A DNA stretch of 64,000 nucleotides from Heracleum sosnowskyi (taxonomy: Eukaryota; Streptophyta; Magnoliopsida; Apiales; Apiaceae): positions 62,001-126,000 of the forward strand of contig JAUIZM010000143.1 of NCBI GenBank assembly GCA_030848705.1, written 5' to 3'. Numbering within the stretch: position 1 is the first letter of the stretch; each line of letters starts with the position of its first letter. Shown piece by piece: positions 58,561 through 64,000 of this stretch. Below the pieces are notes generated by a model, which was given only the letters and a program-made list of their open reading frames with translations, was not told the DNA's origin and ran no database searches. The position numbers and the translations under genes were made by a program.

Positions 58561-59108
58561 TGTTAGATATAATTGCTAATGTTTGTTTATCAGTGTTTAA
58601 GCAACAGGTACTGACAAGAGTTTATCAGAAGCCGATCAGAGTTTAGTTAAACTCTGATAGGGTGAAGAGTTTAAAGGAAGCCGGTCAGAGTTTATTTAAA
58701 GTCTGACAAGGTGATAGTTGAATTAGCTGTCGGTGCAGAATTGAAGATTCTAGAAGCAATACATTCTGAAGATGGAAAGAAGCAGAATATATTGATACAG
58801 CTAAGGAAACAGGATAGAAGATAAGAAGCAATCCTTAATTGATATGAATTGTATAGCTAACTTGTAGGAATATCAATTAGAGAAGGATTGTATGTAGCTG
58901 TGTACTATATAAACACAGATAGGTTATCCCTAGAAGGGACGCGATCATTGAGATATTATTCTTTGTAACCTAGAAGCTCTTTATGATTCATTAACATCAT
59001 AAAGAGAGAAGCTGTTAATAAGATTACAGTTTTATTGATTCATAAACAGTGTTATTAATTATTGTTATTCTCATACATACTTGATTATATTGTGTATTCG
59101 GCCTAACA
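58561..59108 (+). repeat. Copia 3' LTR (548 bp)
   Basis: Reads identical to 46238-46785 at a constant offset of 12323, with the same TGTTAG/CTAACA termini, dyad (58637-58656) and TATATAA (58906-58912). Confidence 0.97.
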
Positions 59109-59113
59109 TTTCA
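59109..59113. other. Target-site duplication, right (TTTCA)
   Basis: Matches 46233-46237 exactly; the satellite monomer continues in phase directly after it. Confidence 0.97.
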
Positions 59114-62100
59114 TTTCCGGAAATGGGTTTTTTCGACCCCCGAAAATGGGAAAAAACCCACTTTTTGGCCCAAAACTGGTTTCACTGGCATTTTCACGCG
59201 CTCAAAAAACGAGGTTCCGGACATTTTTCTTCCGATTTTTTTTGTCACGTGCTAAAATGGAGGTACAAAATGGACGTACGGACCAAAAAACGCGAAATTT
59301 CATTTCCGGAAATGGGTTTTTTCGACCCCCGAAAATGGGAAAAAACCCACTTTTTGGCCCAAAACTGGTTTCACTGGCATTTTCACGCGCTCAAAAAACG
59401 AGGTTCCGGACATTTTTCTTCCGATTTTTTTTGTCACGTGCTAAAATGGAGGTACAAAATGGACGTATGGACCAAAAAACGCGAAATTTCATTTCCGAAA
59501 ATGGGTTTTTTCGAACCCCGAAAATGGGAAAAACCCACTTTTTGGCCCAAAACTGGTTTCACTGGCATTTTCACGCGCTCAAAAAACGAGGTTCCGGACA
59601 TTTTTCTTCCGATTTTTTTTGTCACGTGCTAAAATGGAGGTACAAAATGGACGTACGGACCAAAAAACGCGAAGTTTCATTTCCGGAAATAGGTTTTTTC
59701 GACCCCCGAAAATGGGAAAAAACCCACTTTTTGGCCCAAAACTGTTTTCACTAGCATTTTCACGCGCTCAAAAAACGAGGTTCCGGACATTTTTAGTCCG
59801 ATTTTTTATGTCACGTGCTATAATGGAGGTACAAAATGGACGTACGGACTAAAAAACGCGAAATTTCATTTCCGGAAATGGGTTTTTTCGACCCCCAAAA
59901 ATGGGAAAAAACCCACTTTTTTGCCCAAAACTGTTTTCACTAGCATTTTCACGCACTCAAAAAACGAGGTTCCGGACATTTTTCTTCCGATTTTTTTTGT
60001 CACGTGCTAAAATGGAGGTACAAAATGGACGTACGGACCAAAAAACGCGAAATTTCATTTCCGGAAATGGGTTTTTTCGACCCCCGAAAATGGGAAAAAA
60101 CCCACTTTTTGGCCCAAAACTGGTTTCACTGGCATTTTCACGCGCTCAAAAAACGAGGTTCCGGACATTTTTCTTCCGGTTTTCTTTGTCACGTGCTAAA
60201 ATGGAGGTACAAAATGGACGTACGGACCAAAAAACGCGAAATTTCATTTCCGGAAATGGGTTTTTTTGACCCCCGAAAATGGGAAAAAACCCACTTTTTG
60301 GCCCAAAACTGGTTTCACTGGCATTTTCACGCGCTCAAAAAACGAGGTTCCGGACATTTTTCTTCCGATTTTTTTTGTCACGTGCTAAAATGGAGGTACA
60401 AAATGGACGTACGGACCAAAAAACGCGAAATTTCATTTCCGGAAATGGGTTTTTTCGACCCCCGAAAATGGGAAAAAACCCACTTTTTGGCCCAAAACTG
60501 GTTTCACTGGCATTTTCACGCGCTCAAAAAACGAGGTTCCGGACATTTTTCTTCCGATTTTTTTTGTCACGTGCTAAAATGGAGGTACAAAATGGACGTA
60601 CGGACCAAAAAACGCGAAATTTCATTTCCGGAAATGGGTTTTTTCGACCCCCGAAAATGGGAAAAAACCCACTTTTTGGCCCAAAACTGGTTTCACTGGC
60701 ATTTTCACGCGCTCAAAAAACGAGGTTCCGGACATTTTTCTTCCGATTTTTTTTGTCACGTGCTAAAATGGAGGTACAAAATGGACGTACGGACCAAAAA
60801 ACGCGAAATTTCATTTCCGAAAATGGGTTTTTTCGAACCCCGAAAATGGGAAAAACCCACTTTTTGGCCCAAAACTGGTTTCACTGGCATTTTCACGCGC
60901 TCAAAAAACGAGGTTCCGGACATTTTTCTTCCGATTTTTTTTGTCACGTGCTAAAATGGAGGTACAAAATGGACGTACGGACCAAAAAACGCGAAGTTTC
61001 ATTTCCGGAAATAGGTTTTTTCGACCCCCGAAAATGGGAAAAAACCCACTTTTTGGCCCAAAACTGTTTTCACTAGCATTTTCACGCGCTCAAAAAACGA
61101 GGTTCCGGACATTTTTAGTCCGATTTTTTATGTCACGTGCTAAAATGGAGGTACAAAATGGACGTACGGACTAAAAAACGCGAAATTTCATTTCCGGAAA
61201 TGGGTTTTTTCGACCCCCGAAAATGGGAAAAAACCCACTTTTTTGCCCAAAACTGTTTTCACTAGCATTTTCACGCACTCAAAAAACGAGGTTCCGGACA
61301 TTTTTCTTCCGATTTTTTTTGTCACGTGGTAAAATGGAGGTACAAAATGGACGTACGGACCAAAAAACGCGAAATTTCATTTCCGGAAATGGGTTTTTTC
61401 GACCCCCGAAAATGGGAAAAAACCCACTTTTTGGCCCAAAACTGGTTTCACTGGCATTTTCACGCGCTCAAAAAACGAGGTTCCGGACATTTTTCTTCCG
61501 GTTTTTTTTGTCACGTGCTAAAATGGAGGTACAAAATGGACGTACGGACCAAAAAACGCGAAATTTCATTTCCGGAAATGGGTTTTTTCGACCCCCGAAA
61601 ATGGGAAAAAACCCACTTTTTGGCCCAAAACTGGTTTCACTGGCATTTTCACGCGCTCAAAAAACGAGGTTCCGGACATTTTTCTTCCGATTTTTTTTGT
61701 CACGTGCTAAAATGGAGGTACAAAATGGACGTACGGACCAAAAAACGCGAAATTTCATTTCCGGAAATGGGTTTTTTCGACCCCCGAAAATGGGAAAAAA
61801 CCCACTTTTTGGCCCAAAACTGGTTTCACTGGCATTTTCACGCGCTCAAAAAACGAGGTTCCGGACATTTTTCTTCCGATTTTTTTTGTCACGTGCTAAA
61901 ATGGAGGTACAAAATGGACGTACGGACCAAAAAACACGAAATTTCATTTCCGGAAATGGGTTTTTTCGACCCCCGAAAATGGGAAAAAACCCACTTTTTG
62001 GCCCAAAACTGGTTTCACTGGCATTTTCACGCGCTCAAAAAACGAGGTTCCGGACATTTTTCTTCCGATTTTTTTTGTCACGTGCTAAAATGGAGGTACA

Positions 62101-64000
62101 AAATGGACGTACGGACCAAAAAACGCGAAATTTCATTTCCGAAAATGGGTTTTTTCGAACCCCGAAAATGGGAAAAACCCACTTTTTGGCCCAAAACTGG
62201 TTTCACTGGCATTTTCACGCGCTCAAAAAACGAGGTTCCGGACATTTTTCTTCCGATTTTTTTTGTCACGTGCTAAAATGGAGGTACAAAATGGACGTAC
62301 GGACCAAAAAACGCGAAGTTTCATTTCCGGAAATAGGTTTTTTCGACCCCCGAAAATGGGAAAAAACCCACTTTTTGGCCCAAAACTGTTTTCACTAGCA
62401 TTTTCACGCGCTCAAAAAACGAGGTTCCGGACATTTTTAGTCCGATTTTTTATGTCACGTGCTATAATGGAGGTACAAAATGGACGTACGGACTAAAAAA
62501 CGCGAAATTTCATTTCCGGAAATGGGTTTTTTCGACCCCCGAAAATGGGAAAAAACCCACTTTTTTGCCCAAAACTGTTTTCACTAGCATTTTCACGCAC
62601 TCAAAAAACGAGGTTCCGGACATTTTTCTTCCGATTTTTTTTGTCACGTGCTAAAATGGAGGTACAAAATGGACATACGGACCAAAAAACGCGAAATTTC
62701 ATTTCCGGAAATGGGTTTTTTCGACCCCCGAAAATGGGAAAAAACCCACTTTTTGGCCCAAAACTGGTTTCACTGGCATTTTCACGCGCTCAAAAAACGA
62801 GGTTCCGGACATTTTTCTTCCGGTTTTTTTTGTCACGTGCTAAAATGGAGGTACAAAATGGACGTACGGACCAAAAAACGCGAAATTTCATTTCCGGAAA
62901 TGGGTTTTTTTGACCCCCAAAAATGGGAAAAAACCCACTTTTTGGCCCAAAACTGGTTTCACTGGCATTTTCACGCGCTCAAAAAACGAGGTTCCGGACA
63001 TTTTTCTTCCGATTTTTTTTGTCACGTGCTAAAATGGAGGTACAAAATGGACGTACGGACCAAAAAACGCGAAATTTCATTTCCGGAAATGGGTTTTTTC
63101 GACCCCCGAAAATGGGAAAAAACCCACTTTTTGGCCCAAAACTGGTTTCACTGGCATTTTCACGCGCTCAAAAAACGAGGTTCCGGACATTTTTCTTCCG
63201 ATTTTTTTTTGTCACGTGCTAAAATGGAGGTACAAAATGGACGTACGGACCAAAAAACGCGAAATTTCATTTCCGGAAATGGGTTTTTTCGACCCCCGAA
63301 AATGGGAAAAAACCCACTTTTTGGCCCAAAACTGGTTTCACTGGCATTTTCACGCGCTCAAAAAACGAGGTTCCGGACATTTTTCTTCCGATTTTTTTTG
63401 TCACGTGCTAAAATGGAGGTACAAAATGGACGTACGGACCAAAAAACGCGAAATTTCATTTCCGAAAATGGGTTTTTTCGAACCCCGAAAATGGGAAAAA
63501 CCCACTTTTTGGCCCAAAACTGGTTTCACTGGCATTTTCACGCGCTCAAAAAACGAGGTTCCGGACATTTTTCTTCCGATTTTTTTTGTCACGTGCTAAA
63601 ATGGAGGTACAAAATGGACGTACGGACCAAAAAACGCGAAGTTTCATTTCCGGAAATAGGTTTTTTCGACCCCCGAAAATGGGAAAAAACCCACTTTTTG
63701 GCCCAAAACTGTTTTCACTAGCATTTTCACGCGCTCAAAAAACGAGGTTCCGGACATTTTTAGTCCGATTTTTTATGTCACGTGCTAAAATGGAGGTACA
63801 AAATGGACGTACGGACTAAAAAACGCGAAATTTCATTTCCGGAAATGGGTTTTTTCGACCCCCGAAAATGGGAAAAAACCCACTTTTTTGCCCAAAACTG
63901 TTTTCACTAGCATTTTCACGCACTCAAAAAACGAGGTTCCGGACATTTTTCTTCCGATTTTTTTTGTCACGTGCTAAAATGGAGGTACAAAATGGACGTA
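59109..64000. repeat. 189-bp satellite array, right segment, 7-mer higher-order repeat (1322 bp)
   Basis: About 26 monomers. The monomer carrying TCGAACCCCG starts near 59434, 60756, 62078 and 63401, spacings of 1322, 1322 and 1323 bp (one extra T in the T-run near 63190 explains the last). Each unit has a fixed order of variants: AAATAGGTTTTTTCG; GGACTAAAAAACG with CGCACTC (preceded by CTATAATGG in some units, CTAAAATGG in others); TTCCGGTTTT; near-consensus copies; then the 188-bp TCGAACCCCG type. The array runs off the window edge. Confidence 0.95.

Larger units (their letters stand above)
46238..59108 (+). mobile_element. Full-length SIRE-like Ty1/copia retrotransposon (12,871 bp)
   Basis: Complete structure: TSD, 548-bp LTR, PBS, gag, pol in copia order (protease-integrase-RT-RNase H), a long spacer with an antisense ORF, a 1178-aa third ORF, PPT, 548-bp LTR and TSD. 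I compared the two LTR texts directly and found no difference. A long Gag with three CCHC knuckles and a large ORF after pol match the SIRE (Maximus) lineage of plant copia elements, as known from soybean SIRE1 (assignment from memory). All three sense ORFs are uninterrupted. The gag/pol boundary is not in one frame. Confidence 0.96.

Noticed and set aside
1..64000. CRISPR array
   Set aside because: The repeats are contiguous 188-189 bp monomers without unique spacers, and the context is a plant genome with no cas genes.
1..64000. Telomeric or rDNA repeats
   Set aside because: No TTTAGGG tract and no rRNA-like sequence was seen.

Overview
The window is repeat-dominated DNA from a flowering plant genome, probably a eudicot (inference). 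Tandem arrays of a ~189-bp satellite make up a little under 60% of it, and two large LTR retrotransposons interrupt the arrays. I see no host protein gene, tRNA, rRNA or prokaryotic-type feature. The eukaryotic plant origin rests on the element types: both carry an initiator-tRNA-Met primer-binding site, one is Ty1/copia with SIRE-like architecture, and the other is Ty3-type with very long LTRs.

Layout. (1) 1-2184: satellite array, cut by the window edge. (2) 2185-15767: a decayed Ty3-type element arranged as [460-bp internal fragment]-LTR-internal-LTR. Its LTRs are 4680 bp and I found one base of difference between them. The 3.76-kb internal region holds only broken gag-pol remnants. (3) 15768-46237: a 30.5-kb satellite array with several generations of higher-order repeats (10-mer of 1887 bp, 13-mer of 2453/2456 bp, 8-mer of 1510 bp, 5-mer of 944 bp, 4-mer of 755 bp). 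(4) 46238-59108: a complete 12,871-bp SIRE-like Ty1/copia element. It has 548-bp LTRs that I read as identical, a perfect 5-bp target-site duplication (TTTCA), PBS, PPT, intact gag and pol, a 1178-aa third ORF downstream of pol, and a 130-aa ORF on the opposite strand divergent from that third ORF. (5) 59109-64000: satellite in a clean 7-mer, 1322-bp higher-order repeat that also includes the DNA just left of the copia insertion.

How the parts relate. The copia element landed inside one 7-mer satellite unit and split it without loss, so the satellite organisation predates the insertion and the insertion is very recent. The Ty3 element shows the opposite pattern, with near-identical LTRs around dead coding sequence and no target duplication. 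That suggests trans-mobilisation or recombination between LTRs rather than a simple autonomous insertion.

The most unusual signals are in the copia element. An octamer, AAACTCTG, recurs through its LTR, coding and non-coding parts, including a 20-bp LTR dyad. An apparent divergent promoter lies between the antisense ORF and ORF3. The gag/pol junction needs both a stop codon and a frame change to be bypassed, beside a splice-acceptor-like sequence. In the Ty3 LTR, five near-perfect hairpins lie in tandem at 42-47 bp spacing. All motif and homology calls were made by eye and from memory of families; no search was run.
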